Below, in pieces: positions 47,223-56,143 of a stretch of DNA of 64,000 bases. The notes under the pieces are model-generated. The model saw nothing but the letters and a program-made list of their open reading frames with translations. It was not told the DNA's origin and did not search any database. Both the position numbers and the translations under genes were made by a program. Source of the DNA: Moheibacter sediminis (GTDB lineage: Bacteria > Bacteroidota > Bacteroidia > Flavobacteriales > Weeksellaceae); assembly GCF_900176425.1 (NCBI RefSeq), contig NZ_FWXS01000002.1:400983-464982 (forward strand). The letters run 5' to 3'. Position 1 is the stretch's first letter; every line of letters starts with the position of its first letter.

Positions 47223-47861
47223 TTATATAAAATACAACAAAATTCCGAAATAATGAAAGGTACTTCCGGCCAGCACAAAAAAATGCCAGATTGCATGATT
47301 ATAAGGTATTTTTTCTTTGACATAAAAATAAATGCCAACGGTATAAAACAATCCGCCTAATCCCATCAACCAAAGCGTCTCGGAAGAAAGATTTTCTACC
47401 AAAGGTTTGATAGCGATGATGATGAGCCAGCCCATGGCTGCGTACAAAATGAGCGAAAGTTTTTCTGATTTGCGGAGCGGAGAAAATTTAAAAACAAAAC
47501 CCAAGGCTGCCATGCCCCAAATAGAACCGAAAATGCTCCACCCCCACGCTCCTTTTAGTCCCAGTAAAGCAATCGGTGTATAAGTTCCCGCAATCAAAAT
47601 ATAAATGCAGAGATGATCGAGCTTTTGGAAAATGAGTTTTCTTTTTTCGTTTGAAACTGCATGATAAATTGTCGATGCTAGGTAAAGAATAACCATGCTC
47701 AATCCAAAAACTGAAGCACAAATTAATTCAATTTTACTTCCGCTTTGGGAAGCAAAATATATCAAAACAAACAAACCGAAAAAAGACAATAAAGCCCCTA
47801 CCCCATGTGTAAACACATTCCAAAATTCCTCTTGGCGGTAGTCTATGGATTTAAACGGCAT
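47223..47861 (-). CDS. Hemolysin III / PAQR family membrane protein
   Basis: A 212-residue protein with seven predicted helices. Marks are FWNVFTHGVGALLSFFGL (helix 1 with His), STIYHAVSNEKRK, DHLCIYILIAGTYTP and the C-terminal HAIWHFFVLAGSTFHYFG, whose His residues form the metal site of PAQR/YqfA proteins. The start MPFKSIDYRQ (47861) was chosen; it overlaps the end of the reductase gene by 11 bases. Some members are linked to membrane energetics or stress; the name hemolysin is historical. Confidence 0.9.
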   Translation of the reverse strand: MPFKSIDYRQEEFWNVFTHGVGALLSFFGLFVLIYFASQSGSKIELICASVFGLSMVILYLASTIYHAVSNEKRKLIFQKLDHLCIYILIAGTYTPIALLGLKGAWGWSIFGSIWGMAALGFVFKFSPLRKSEKLSLILYAAMGWLIIIAIKPLVENLSSETLWLMGLGGLFYTVGIYFYVKEKIPYNHAIWHFFVLAGSTFHYFGILLYFI

Positions 47862-48900
47862 CAAAATTAATTCGGATTTTTCCGGATTTCGGACGAGAAA
47901 TACAGGCAAGAATTAATCCTTCTTCGATGTCGGAATCTGTCAAAACGAAATTATCTGCGAGTTGCACTTCCCCTTCTTCCAACTTACATAAACAACTGCT
48001 GCAAACGCCTCCTTTACAAGAATAAGGCGCATCCACATCTTCGTCGATCATTGCATCAATCAGGTTTTTTTCTTTGTGCCAAGTGATGGTGCTCACTTCT
48101 CCGTCAAGTTCTACTGTAACTTCCACCTCATCGGGTGCACTTGGTTCCTCTACCAAAAATTCAAAAGGATTTTCGTCTGGAGTAAACATTTCAAAATGAA
48201 TGTGTTTTTTAGGAATTCCGGCATTGAAGATTTCCTGTGAAATTTCCTTAATCATTTCATTCGGACCGCAAACCATGGCTTCATCCACTTCATTAATGTC
48301 AACCAATTGATTTAAAATCAATTCAAATTTATGTTTGTCTAGCCTTCCTTCAAACAACCAATCTTCCAGTTTATGCTGTGTATAAAACAAATGCGGATGA
48401 AAATTGTTGGGATATTGTTCCTTTAAAGCTTTCATTTCTTCAAGAAACATGACCGATTCCGGACTTTTATTAGAGTAAAATAAATAGAAATTTACCCATT
48501 CTTCGGTTTGTAAAGAGTATTTAATGATGCTCAAAATGGGCGTGATTCCACTTCCGGCTGCAAATGCAAGCAAAGTTCTTTTTTCGTTAGGTTTGGTGGG
48601 TATTCCAAATCTTCCGTTGGGTGTGGAAACTTGTAAAGTATCGCCAATTTTCAATTCACGGGTTAAATATTTAGAAATATTTCCTTCTGACATTGCTTTC
48701 ACGCCGATGCTCCATTCTTCATCCAACGGGCTTGAACAAAGGGAATAATCTCGTCTTAAACCGTTGATATCTAAAGTAATGTATTGCCCTGAAACAAAAT
48801 TAAATTCAGGTTTCAAATGGTCTGGAACGTCAAAAGTTATCTGGACAGAATCGGGAGTTAAATTTCGTACGGATGCTACCTGCAGCGAATGGAATGCCAT
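47851..48900 (-). CDS. PaaE-like ferredoxin/flavin reductase with 2Fe-2S domain
   Basis: A 349-residue electron-transfer protein. An FAD-binding domain (about 1-105) has RDYSLCSSP and GQYITLDI. An NAD(P) domain (about 110-235) has FAAGSGITPILSIIK and VCGPNEMI. The C-terminal plant-type ferredoxin domain (about 255-345) has the Cys cluster CKGGVCSSC plus a later Cys (LILACISRP). This is the layout of PaaE, the reductase of phenylacetyl-CoA epoxidase, but no paa genes are in view, so its partner may be another oxygenase or desaturase. Operon with the hemolysin III gene. Confidence 0.88.
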   Translation of the reverse strand: MAFHSLQVASVRNLTPDSVQITFDVPDHLKPEFNFVSGQYITLDINGLRRDYSLCSSPLDEEWSIGVKAMSEGNISKYLTRELKIGDTLQVSTPNGRFGIPTKPNEKRTLLAFAAGSGITPILSIIKYSLQTEEWVNFYLFYSNKSPESVMFLEEMKALKEQYPNNFHPHLFYTQHKLEDWLFEGRLDKHKFELILNQLVDINEVDEAMVCGPNEMIKEISQEIFNAGIPKKHIHFEMFTPDENPFEFLVEEPSAPDEVEVTVELDGEVSTITWHKEKNLIDAMIDEDVDAPYSCKGGVCSSCLCKLEEGEVQLADNFVLTDSDIEEGLILACISRPKSGKIRINFDAV

Positions 48901-49069
48901 TGAATCAATTTATTTGGTGCAAAAATAAGAATTCTGCTTGAGTTTAGAATTCTTGACAATTATGAAATATTTTGATTAGGGAGCAAAATAAATTATTGAT
49001 TTAATTATGAATAACTTAATTAAAGTTAGAAATCATTGCTGATGAATTAGTTGAATCAGTTTTCAAAAC

Positions 49070-49093
49070 TAAAAAAAACTCCCCGAAGGGAGT
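49070..49093 (-). terminator. Terminator of the histone-like gene
   Basis: On the minus strand ACTCCC and GGGAGT form a 6-bp stem around CTTCGG-like loop bases, followed by a run of eight T. Confidence 0.85.
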
Positions 49094-49100
49094 TTAATGA

Positions 49101-49277
49101 TTATTTTTTAGATTCGTCTAAAGAAACTTTTCTAAATTCTTTTAGTAATTTCTCAATAGCCAAAGAAGATTTACGAGCACGAGTACCAGCTGCTTTGTTT
49201 CCTTTTTCTGATTGTAATTCTGCATCAGCTTTAAATGCTTCAAATTCTGAATTGATTTTTTCTACGATTTCTTTCAT
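49101..49277 (-). CDS. Histone H1-like protein (Hc1 type)
   Basis: A 58-residue basic protein (MKEIVEKINSEFEAFKADAE ... GTRARKSSLAIEKLLKEFRK). Short Lys/Arg-rich proteins of this kind are called histone H1-like Hc1 in Bacteroidota and are thought to bind DNA. The start at 49277 was chosen; a longer frame to 49334 is AT-rich leader. It has its own terminator. Confidence 0.8.
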   Translation of the reverse strand: MKEIVEKINSEFEAFKADAELQSEKGNKAAGTRARKSSLAIEKLLKEFRKVSLDESKK

Positions 49278-49481
49278 ATTATTTTTTTTAATGGATTGCG
49301 AATTTAGTAAATTTAAAATATTATTGATTTGCAAATTTGAATTTATTTAGAAATAAATGAAAACTTAATCTGCTTTGAAAGCAGGTTTGCTCAACAGAAA
49401 GTTCATTTCCTAATCTTCTTTAACGAAATTTCAACTCAAAAAAAATCCCGAACTTCGCATTTCGAAACTCAATTTTTTAAG

Positions 49482-50165
49482 ATGAAAAAAGTCTGGAAAA
49501 TCATCAAAAGAACATTTATTATCCTCTTTATTGCACAATTGGCTTACATCGTTATTTTGAAATGGGTAAATCCGCCTATAACAGTTACTCAAATCGGTAG
49601 TTTGATAGAAGGACGCGGGCTCGCACGTGATTATATTTCTTATGATGAAATGCCTAAAAGTGCCAAACTCGCCGCCATTGCTTCAGAAGATCAATTGTTT
49701 GCAACCCACAACGGATTCGATAAAAAAAGCATAGAAAAAGCACTAGAATTTAACGAGAAAAAAGAAGGAAAAAAAGTGCGTGGCGCGAGCACCATTTCAC
49801 AGCAAGTTGCAAAAAATGTATTTCTATGGCAAGGCAGGAGCTGGTTCCGTAAAGGGTTGGAAGCATATTTCACTTTTATGATTGAGTTAGTTTGGAGTAA
49901 AGAAAGAATTCTCGAAATGTACCTCAATGTCTCTGAAACAGGAATCGGAACTTTTGGCATCGAAGCAGCTTCTCAGCGTTATTTTAAAAAGCCTGCTTCC
50001 AATCTTACGAAAAATGAAGCAGCAAGAATTGTCGTTAATCTTCCCAATCCAAAAAAATATAAAGTAAATCCACCAAGTGGTTATGTCAGCAAACGTGCGA
50101 AATGGGTGGAACGTCAAATGAGAAATTTGGATGGAGACAAAGACATAGAAGAATTGGTGAAATAA
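49482..50165 (+). CDS. mtgA: Monofunctional peptidoglycan glycosyltransferase
   Basis: A 227-residue GT51 enzyme with an N-terminal membrane helix (TFIILFIAQLAYIVIL). Motifs are ASEDQLFATHNGFD (catalytic Glu region), KVRGASTISQQVAKNVFLW (about 98-116), GLEAYFTFMIELVWSKERIL and LNVSETGIGTFGIEAAS. It polymerises lipid II into glycan chains without a transpeptidase part. Family length is normal. It lies upstream of guaA, which has a separate promoter. Confidence 0.94.
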   Translation: MKKVWKIIKRTFIILFIAQLAYIVILKWVNPPITVTQIGSLIEGRGLARDYISYDEMPKSAKLAAIASEDQLFATHNGFDKKSIEKALEFNEKKEGKKVRGASTISQQVAKNVFLWQGRSWFRKGLEAYFTFMIELVWSKERILEMYLNVSETGIGTFGIEAASQRYFKKPASNLTKNEAARIVVNLPNPKKYKVNPPSGYVSKRAKWVERQMRNLDGDKDIEELVK

Positions 50166-50222
50166 ATTCAGATTCCACCTATTTTAATTGAAATTCGTGA
50201 TTGAAAATTCGCAATTGACTCG

Positions 50223-50230
50223 TATTTTTG
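50223..50230 (+). promoter_or_regulatory. -7 promoter element of guaA (TATTTTTG), with TTG at 50201
   Basis: TAnnTTTG match with a TTG triplet 19 bases upstream (50201-50203), as expected for the -33 element. It excludes a TTG start at 50228 for guaA. Confidence 0.7.
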
Positions 50231-50245
50231 CGCAAACTTCACACA

Positions 50246-51778
50246 ATGACAAACGGAATCATCATTTTAGACTTCGGCTCTCAGTACAACCAGCTGATTG
50301 CACGAAGAGTTAGGGAATTTGGAGTATATGCAGAAATTCTCCCTTTCAATGCTTCACTTGAAGAAATCAAAAACCACAATCCAAAAGGAATTATCCTTTC
50401 CGGCGGGCCATCTTCCGTTTTCGGATCGGAAGCACACTTAGTTGATAAAGAATTATTTGAATTAGGCGTTCCTGTTTTAGGAATTTGCTACGGAATGCAG
50501 CTCACAGCGCATTTGCTCGGTGGTGAAGTAAAAAAAGGAGTAAAAGGCGAATACGGAAAAGCAGAATTAAATATTTTAAAATCAAATGATTTATTGAATG
50601 AAATTCCTGCGAAATCTACAGTTTGGATGAGTCATTTCGATGAAGTTTATCAGTTACCGGAAGGGTTTGAAATCGCCGGAAAATCTGAAAATGTAATCGC
50701 TTCGATGGCAAATGAAGAAAGAAAAATTTATGCCGTTCAGTTCCATCCTGAAGTTTCTCATACAGAATTCGGAGCCCAGTTGCTCAAAAATTTCGTATTC
50801 AACATTTGTGAAGCAGAAAAGAATTGGGCATTGACTGATTTTATCGAAAATGAAATTCAAAGAATTAAAGATATAGTAGGTAACCAACGTGTCATTTTAG
50901 GTCTTTCGGGAGGCGTTGATTCTTCTGTAGCAGCGGTTTTGATTCACAAAGCCATCGGCGATCAATTGACTTGTATTTTTGTCGATACTGGATTGTTGCG
51001 TAAAGATGAAGGAAAAAAAGTCATGGAAAATTACGGAAAACATTTCCACATGAACATCAAAATGGTAGATGCGCGCGAACAATTCATGTCTAAATTAAAA
51101 GGAATTTCTGACCCTGAAGAAAAAAGAAAAATCATCGGACGTGAATTTGTAGAAGTTTTCAATGATGAATCAACAAAATTTGATGATGCATCCTTTTTAG
51201 CACAGGGAACAATTTATCCGGATGTAATTGAATCACAATCGGTAAAAGGTCCCTCAGCGACCATCAAGTCACACCACAACGTAGGAGGATTACCGGAAAC
51301 GATGAAATTAAAATTGCTGGAACCTTTGCGTGAATTATTCAAAGACGAAGTAAGAAAAGTGGGCGTTGAATTGGGAATAGCCAGAGAATTGGTTTATCGT
51401 CATCCGTTTCCGGGACCAGGATTGGGAATTCGTATTTTAGGAGAAGTAGATGAAGAAAAAGTAGAAATACTGCAAGAAGCCGATGATATTTTCATCCAAG
51501 AACTTTACAAAAACAATTTATATGATGAGGTAAGTCAGGCATTCGTTGTGCTTTTACCGGTAAAATCCGTAGGGGTAATGGGGGACGAAAGGACTTACGA
51601 ATACACCGCAGTGGTTCGTTCGGCTAATACAATTGACTTTATGACGGCAACTTGGTCAAAATTACCTTACGAATTTTTAGAAACCGTTTCAAGCCGTATC
51701 ATCAACGAAGTCAAAGGAATAAACCGTGTAGCTTACGACATAAGCTCTAAACCACCCGCAACAATCGAGTGGGAATAA
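50246..51778 (+). CDS. guaA: GMP synthase (glutamine-hydrolysing)
   Basis: A 510-residue enzyme that makes GMP from XMP. Class I glutaminase domain with [18 protein letters not shown], nucleophile Cys in GICYGMQL (about residue 80) and [11 protein letters not shown] (His, Glu). ATP pyrophosphatase P-loop GLSGGVDSS (about 221) and the C-terminal dimer/XMP domain ([20 protein letters not shown]) are intact. Start ATG 50246 lies 15 bases after the -7 element. Confidence 0.97.
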   Translation: MTNGIIILDFGSQYNQLIARRVREFGVYAEILPFNASLEEIKNHNPKGIILSGGPSSVFGSEAHLVDKELFELGVPVLGICYGMQLTAHLLGGEVKKGVKGEYGKAELNILKSNDLLNEIPAKSTVWMSHFDEVYQLPEGFEIAGKSENVIASMANEERKIYAVQFHPEVSHTEFGAQLLKNFVFNICEAEKNWALTDFIENEIQRIKDIVGNQRVILGLSGGVDSSVAAVLIHKAIGDQLTCIFVDTGLLRKDEGKKVMENYGKHFHMNIKMVDAREQFMSKLKGISDPEEKRKIIGREFVEVFNDESTKFDDASFLAQGTIYPDVIESQSVKGPSATIKSHHNVGGLPETMKLKLLEPLRELFKDEVRKVGVELGIARELVYRHPFPGPGLGIRILGEVDEEKVEILQEADDIFIQELYKNNLYDEVSQAFVVLLPVKSVGVMGDERTYEYTAVVRSANTIDFMTATWSKLPYEFLETVSSRIINEVKGINRVAYDISSKPPATIEWE

Positions 51779-51797
51779 GAAAAAAGTAATATTATTT

Positions 51798-51828
51798 TTT
51801 GTGCAGATAAATAATTTGATTATATTTG
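51798..51828 (+). promoter_or_regulatory. Promoter of tRNA-Gln (TTTG - 19 bases - TATATTTG)
   Basis: TTTG at 51798-51801 and TATATTTG at 51821-51828 fit the Bacteroidota -33/-7 pattern; the mature tRNA begins at 51846. Confidence 0.75.
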
Positions 51829-51845
51829 CACTCGCAATTTAAGGA

Positions 51846-51919
51846 AGACCCATGGTGTAATGGTAACACACCGGTTTTTGGTACCGATATTCGGGGTTCG
51901 AGTCCCTGTGGGTCTACCA
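51846..51919 (+). tRNA. tRNA-Gln (anticodon TTG), CCA encoded
   Basis: Acceptor AGACCCA/TGGGTCT, anticodon loop TTTTGGT giving TTG, T arm with GGTTCGAGTCC. The mature part ends at 51916 and CCA follows in the DNA. The lowest anticodon-stem pair appears mismatched (C/A), which is tolerable. Confidence 0.92.
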
Positions 51920-51926
51920 CTATATA

Positions 51927-51963
51927 AAAGCAATCATCTGTTAATCAGCTGATTGCTTTTTTT
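51927..51963 (+). terminator. Terminator of tRNA-Gln
   Basis: AAAGCAATCA (51927-51936) and TGATTGCTTT (51950-51959) form a perfect 10-bp stem, followed by T residues. The right half also belongs to a direct repeat found again at 59540. Confidence 0.85.
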
Positions 51964-51976
51964 ATTTCTATTTTTT
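51943..51976 (+). repeat. Left copy of 34-bp direct repeat bounding the accessory block
   Basis: Starts AATCAGCTGATTGC and continues into a T-rich stretch ending ATTTCTATTTTTT. It matches 59540-59573 at 32 of 34 positions by hand alignment. It overlaps the right arm and T-tail of the tRNA-Gln terminator, a common kind of island integration site. Confidence 0.65.
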
Positions 51977-52147
51977 ATTATTTCGTGACATTTTTTGTGC
52001 CTTTCTTTATCTATGAATCTCACAATTAATCATCTTATATATGTTTCAGAAAAATTCCGGTGAAATAATAAAGACGCTTTATTAATTTTTGTTCATTCTG
52101 TTGTAAGTTTATGGCATGCATACAAAAGGAGGAGGATTTCTATAAAT

Positions 52148-52324
52148 ATGTCAGGAAAAATACTAGAAAAAGAGGAAAAGGAATATCCTTTTTCCATTCC
52201 ACGCGAAGAAGGAACGAAATTCCGAAACCAGAAAATGAATTTGGGTGCTATGTTTTCGGTTCTTGCTTCTCAAAATCCTTATATCACAGCATTACAAACA
52301 GCAGGTGAATTGCAAAGAATATAG
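52148..52324 (+). CDS. Possible 58-residue protein with strong Shine-Dalgarno
   Basis: ATG 52148 to TAG 52322. It encodes MSGKILEKEEKEYPFSIPRE and later LGAMFSVLASQNPYITALQT, a balanced protein-like composition. AAAGGAGGAGG lies 13-22 bases upstream, which is striking because Shine-Dalgarno sequences are almost absent elsewhere in the window. It could be a foreign gene or the rest of a longer one. Family not recognised. Confidence 0.5.
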   Translation: MSGKILEKEEKEYPFSIPREEGTKFRNQKMNLGAMFSVLASQNPYITALQTAGELQRI

Positions 52325-52360
52325 GAATATCAGTTCTTTTCTAAAATTCGAGAGTAAAAA

Positions 52361-53338
52361 TTACTCGGAAATATACTTCTTATTTACCCATTTTTGCTCC
52401 AGATCAATTTTTACCCAACCTGATTTTTCTTCATAGACAAATACTTCTTGTCCTTTCATTAATTTTGCAACGATAGGAAATTTGGTACCGATTCCGGATC
52501 TTATATTTAGATCATCTGTATTAACAATAGCTCGTCTTACCTCTTTGGTATATTTAACGGAAACCCAATGACTGGCAGATGAAGAAATCTTATACCACCC
52601 GTCTTTTTCCTGATAAACTCTTAAAATAGCACCGAACAGGGCGGCAGAACGGTCAGTTGCCAAAGCATACCTTGTTCCAGCTCCGATTCTTATATTAAGT
52701 GTTGAAGCCGTTACATAAGCATATCTTATTACAGAAATTATTTCCTCTTCTTTTTCAATAGCTTTTTTGACAAGTGGTATAAAATTCTTTTCGCAATCTT
52801 CTACTTTATTCCCGTCAAAAAAGTTAGTTCCGGGACATGATTTATTATTTCCCGAACCGTTATTTCTTTTTCCTGTTGCTAAATTAAACCAATGATGATA
52901 TACTATTTTATTAGTATCAGGTGTGAAATTAAACTTTTCACATAGAGCGGCAGTTACCACGATAACTGCTTCTTTTTGGGCATCTGTCATTTCATCATGG
53001 CCTTTGTCGAAATATCCTACATTTTCAATACAGATGGAATTGGCATTATTCCCATAAATACAGGCAGGTGATTTTTCCAAAGAACGTCCCGTAAGAATTT
53101 CCCCATCAGGGAAAATGCTAAAATGTTGACCTATGTCTGCCAATCCGTTTTGATTGATGTGTGTATTTTTCATTCCCCTTTGTAACTCAAAATGGTTATT
53201 TCCTTTGAAATGAATATAGGAAGGAATATAGGTGTGATGTTGCTGGATAGTTAGAATGGTCCGTGCTATTCTGAGCTGAGAAATATAAGTTCTGAATTCA
53301 GAAATATTCATTTTTGTAAAACCTAATTTTGTTTCCAT
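52361..53338 (-). CDS. N-acetylmuramoyl-L-alanine amidase with two SH3 domains, no signal peptide
   Basis: A 325-residue protein. An Amidase_2-like domain (about residues 25-195) has TIQQHHTYIPSY, IENVGYFDKGHDEM and KIVYHHWFNLATGK, with His residues placed like zinc ligands and a KSCPGTNFF end motif. Two SH3b repeats follow (AYVTASTLNIRIGAG at about 204 and IVNTDDLNIRSGIGTKFP at about 267), each ending in a W-V tail. No signal peptide or TM helix is visible, so export would need a phage-type lysis route or a secretion machine. It could be a phage endolysin relic or an injected effector. It is the first minus-strand gene at the left of the accessory block. Confidence 0.82.
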   Translation of the reverse strand: METKLGFTKMNISEFRTYISQLRIARTILTIQQHHTYIPSYIHFKGNNHFELQRGMKNTHINQNGLADIGQHFSIFPDGEILTGRSLEKSPACIYGNNANSICIENVGYFDKGHDEMTDAQKEAVIVVTAALCEKFNFTPDTNKIVYHHWFNLATGKRNNGSGNNKSCPGTNFFDGNKVEDCEKNFIPLVKKAIEKEEEIISVIRYAYVTASTLNIRIGAGTRYALATDRSAALFGAILRVYQEKDGWYKISSSASHWVSVKYTKEVRRAIVNTDDLNIRSGIGTKFPIVAKLMKGQEVFVYEEKSGWVKIDLEQKWVNKKYISE

Positions 53339-53370
53339 ATAGTTATTATTTGTGAGAGATTAATTTTTCT

Positions 53371-53889
53371 TCAATGACTATTCATGAATTTTTCAAATGC
53401 TTGAGTATAAGTATACTCAGATAAATCAAACTCTTGAATATACTCAAAGAATTTATCAACATAAATTTTGGGTATTTCGACTTTTAACAGCAATGGCTCA
53501 AATTCATCCCACTCCTCAAGATTTACTATAGTTGAAGCGAGCTTCTTTGAAATGATTGTTATTTCTTTGAGCTTGCTGAATTCAGAAGTTTCCTTATAGG
53601 AAAGGAAATCTTCATATATATCACGCATATTAAGCTCTGAAACACTTGTAGAATCATGTGGGTTTTCTATCCAGAACTTAGCAATCAACTTTGTATAGTA
53701 AGTGTTTATATCAATTGAGTCTATACCACATTTTGTAAATTCATATAGTTTTTCTCTGGGATCATTGTTCCAACTAATTTTGATTTTATCTTTTAAAACT
53801 TGGTTGCATTCTTCTGATTGTTGAGCGCGAACTTCTGTAAATATCCCAAACAACAAAATTAAAATAATTGTTTTTCCTGTATTATTCAT
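53371..53889 (-). CDS. Small secreted protein, unknown
   Basis: A 172-residue protein with signal peptide (NTGKTIILILLFGIFTEVRAQ). The mature part is acidic and helical (LSEYTYTQAFEKFMNSH at the end), with Cys residues in QSEECNQVL and FTKCGIDS. It starts 32 bases after the amidase in the transcript direction (upstream gene). Position beside an amidase could suggest an immunity role, but there is no direct evidence. Confidence 0.55.
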   Translation of the reverse strand: MNNTGKTIILILLFGIFTEVRAQQSEECNQVLKDKIKISWNNDPREKLYEFTKCGIDSIDINTYYTKLIAKFWIENPHDSTSVSELNMRDIYEDFLSYKETSEFSKLKEITIISKKLASTIVNLEEWDEFEPLLLKVEIPKIYVDKFFEYIQEFDLSEYTYTQAFEKFMNSH

Positions 53890-53903
53890 TTCTCAAATAT
53901 TTT

Positions 53904-54974
53904 TTATTCAAACGAATCAACTCCGAAAAATTCTTCTAAAGAATCGGCTACAAATTCTCTTCTCGGTTCGCCCACATCTAAAGCCCAAAAATAGATTTTT
54001 CCATAATCATCATTTCTTGTTGAAATGGTAAAAATATTTCTACCTTGGTCATCTTTTAATAAAAGTTTCGTCAAATTCTGACTGTAAAATGATAGAATCA
54101 TTGAAGTTTAATAAGCAAAATTTTGTTTTCTCTTTATTGCTAATTATTAAATATCTTTGAATGCAATTATTTGTTGCATAATATTTTATGCCTTTCACTT
54201 TATTTTTTTTCCTTCCTCGTATCTGTTGCAATAATTATATTTATTAGAGGCTATTATTATGCTGTCTTTTGTTTTACTTTCTTTTAGGCTAATATCTTTT
54301 ATCTTTGCTTGTATTTCATCTATATTCAAATTAGATTTCCTCTTAATTTCCGAAAGTTGATAGTTTTTGCTTAAATAATAAAGCTTATTGTTTTTATCCT
54401 GAAAATATATCAAACTTAATGAATGCTTTTTCTTTATCTTCAGTCCTATCTTTCCAAAAATGTTCATATTCAATAGAAATGATTTCGTAATTTGATGATA
54501 TTATTTGCTTCTTGTCCTCCATGCTATATACTCCACTTTTAAATTTTTCATTGTTTATTACATAAATAAACTCATCAACAAGTATAATTTTGTCATATAA
54601 ATTATCAATTAAAATTGATTTTTCTTTATTTATAAATCCTTTTTTGTCATTAATTGTTGTAACATAGCCGTGACGGGGATAATAATTTATATCATCATAT
54701 AGAGGTTCTAAAATTTGATTGCACTGATTGTAATTATCACATTCAATAACGCCTGATTTTTTGTTTTTTATTACTATGAATCCTTTTTTGTAGTAATAAA
54801 AAACCGAATCGTATTTTGGCTCAACAATCTCTTTTGCGTTATAAATATCTGCCCATCCCCATAAATTATTTGATTTCAATGGAATTGCTCTTTCTTCCAT
54901 GAATTTTGTTTGTCCCAAAACAACAACTGAAAAAGAATAAAAATCCCCAAGAAATGATATTTGCTTTTTTTCAT
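53904..54974 (-). pseudogene. WG-repeat protein gene broken by four frameshifts
   Basis: Five pieces in different frames join to one protein: a signal peptide from ATG 54974 (MKKSKYHFLGIFILF), WG-type repeats (LWGWADIYNAKEIVEPKYDS, then KKSGVIECDNYNQ, DKKGFINKEKS, about 54918-54440), a middle part (KNNKLYYLSKNYQLSEIKR), a Lys-rich part (KVKGIKYYATNN) and the C-terminal piece (ISTRNDDYGKIYFWALDVGE) ending at 53904. The shifts fall at or next to T or A runs (near 54930, 54415, 54200, 54060). The ancestral product was probably a secreted WG/KWG-repeat protein. Confidence 0.7.
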
Positions 54975-55050
54975 AATATTTAAAATTTTATTTTGTATTT
55001 GAATTGTTTAAAAAATAGACAAACCGCCCTATTTTAAGCGGTTTTAAAAC

Positions 55051-55407
55051 TCAATTGTTTTCTTCTATAAACTTCTTGAAGTCTTCCATAAAAGTAATAA
55101 ACTCTTCGTGTGGCAAAACCAAATCTTGTGTTGTTCTCACACCACTCCCTTGACCTCTTGTTTTCATTAAATCCCAAAAAATAACACCTTCTGTTGGATG
55201 ACTTACCAAAAACACATCTTCATTTGCCCATTGATACTCTACATCTGTATCTATCGTAGATTTTACACCGTCTATGATTTCCTGTGCTTTGGCGGGTATC
55301 CAAGAAATATCAGTAAGATTACCAAGGACATAAAATTCTGCATCTTCTATTCTTACAGAATAAATTGTTGATTTTGATATTTTTTGTATAAAAAATGTAT
55401 ATTTCAT
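55051..55407 (-). CDS. Probable immunity protein, copy 2 (downstream of the orphan EndoU tip)
   Basis: A 118-residue protein. Residues from about 42 to the end (AQEIIDGVKSTIDTDVEYQW ... FWDLMKTRGQGSG ... EDFKKFIEEN) are almost identical to the 114-residue gene at 55780-56124. The first 40 residues are unrelated in sequence. Its position behind an EndoU tip copy points to an immunity function against an EndoU variant. Small, acidic, no signal peptide, so it acts in the cytoplasm. Family name not recognised. Confidence 0.7.
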   Translation of the reverse strand: MKYTFFIQKISKSTIYSVRIEDAEFYVLGNLTDISWIPAKAQEIIDGVKSTIDTDVEYQWANEDVFLVSHPTEGVIFWDLMKTRGQGSGVRTTQDLVLPHEEFITFMEDFKKFIEENN

Positions 55408-55427
55408 TTCAATTATTTTTTCAATTA

Positions 55428-55748
55428 TTATCTTAAATATGGGTATGCGTTCATAATATTTCCCACATCGTCAACTTCAACTAATATGTCAAAACCGTTT
55501 GAGGACTCTCCAATAAATTTATTAAATAAGTCCGTAGGTTTTTTTTCTAATTGCCCAATTCCCTTCGCAACAGTATTTTCATACACATAAGCAATTTCTT
55601 CCTGTATGCGGTCTAATTTCCAGTTCTTAGGGAACATAGAAGAAGTTTGCTTTTTGGGTAACCACTCGCTACGGTATTTAACATCTATTTCAGCTTTAAA
55701 TGGCAAATCGTCTATCGGCGGATCGGGATCAAATACGGTATAAGGTTT
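55428..55748 (-). pseudogene. Orphan EndoU tip cassette without start codon
   Basis: Homology to the toxin 56144-58195 begins at PYTVFDPDPPIDDLPFKAEI and runs to the end (SSMFPKNWKLDRIQEEIAYV ... GNIMNAYPYLR). The only possible start inside is TTG at 55706. The upstream catalytic GGHN part is missing, so this is a partial tip. It probably serves as a reserve for recombination or is a relic of tip replacement. Confidence 0.75.
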
Positions 55749-55779
55749 ATTTCATTATTTCAAAGAACGGACTGTTTTC

Positions 55780-56124
55780 TCAACTGTTTTCTTCTATAAA
55801 CTTCTTAAAGTCTTCCATAAAAGCAATAAACTCTTCGTATGGCAAAACCAAATCTTGTGTTGTTCTCACACCACTCCCTTGACCTCTTGTTTTCATTAAA
55901 TCCCAAAAAATAACACCTTCTGTTGGATGACTTACCAAAAACACATCTTCATTTGCCCATTGATACTCTACATCTGTATCTATCGTAGATTTTACACCGT
56001 CTATGATTTCCTGTGCTTTGGTAGCTGTCCAATCCCAACCACCCATATTTCTTATAGTATTTTCTATTTCTATTCCAAGTACTGTGGTGCCATCCCAGTC
56101 ATATTTATTAAAGCTATATTTCAT
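55780..56124 (-). CDS. Probable immunity protein for the EndoU toxin, copy 1
   Basis: A 114-residue protein that starts 19 bases after the toxin stop, the standard immunity position. The N-terminal 37 residues (MKYSFNKYDWDGTTVLGIEI ...) are specific to this copy; the rest matches copy 2 (55051-55407) nearly residue for residue. This suggests that specificity is in the N-terminal part and that the C-terminal part was shared or homogenised by recombination. Cytoplasmic. Confidence 0.75.
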   Translation of the reverse strand: MKYSFNKYDWDGTTVLGIEIENTIRNMGGWDWTATKAQEIIDGVKSTIDTDVEYQWANEDVFLVSHPTEGVIFWDLMKTRGQGSGVRTTQDLVLPYEEFIAFMEDFKKFIEENS

Positions 56125-56143
56125 TTTAATTTGTTTTTTTAAA

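Noticed and set aside
53904..54974. Four separate small genes instead of one broken gene
   Set aside because: The pieces overlap or abut at homopolymer runs, continue the same protein style and are headed by one signal peptide; separate short genes would not do so.
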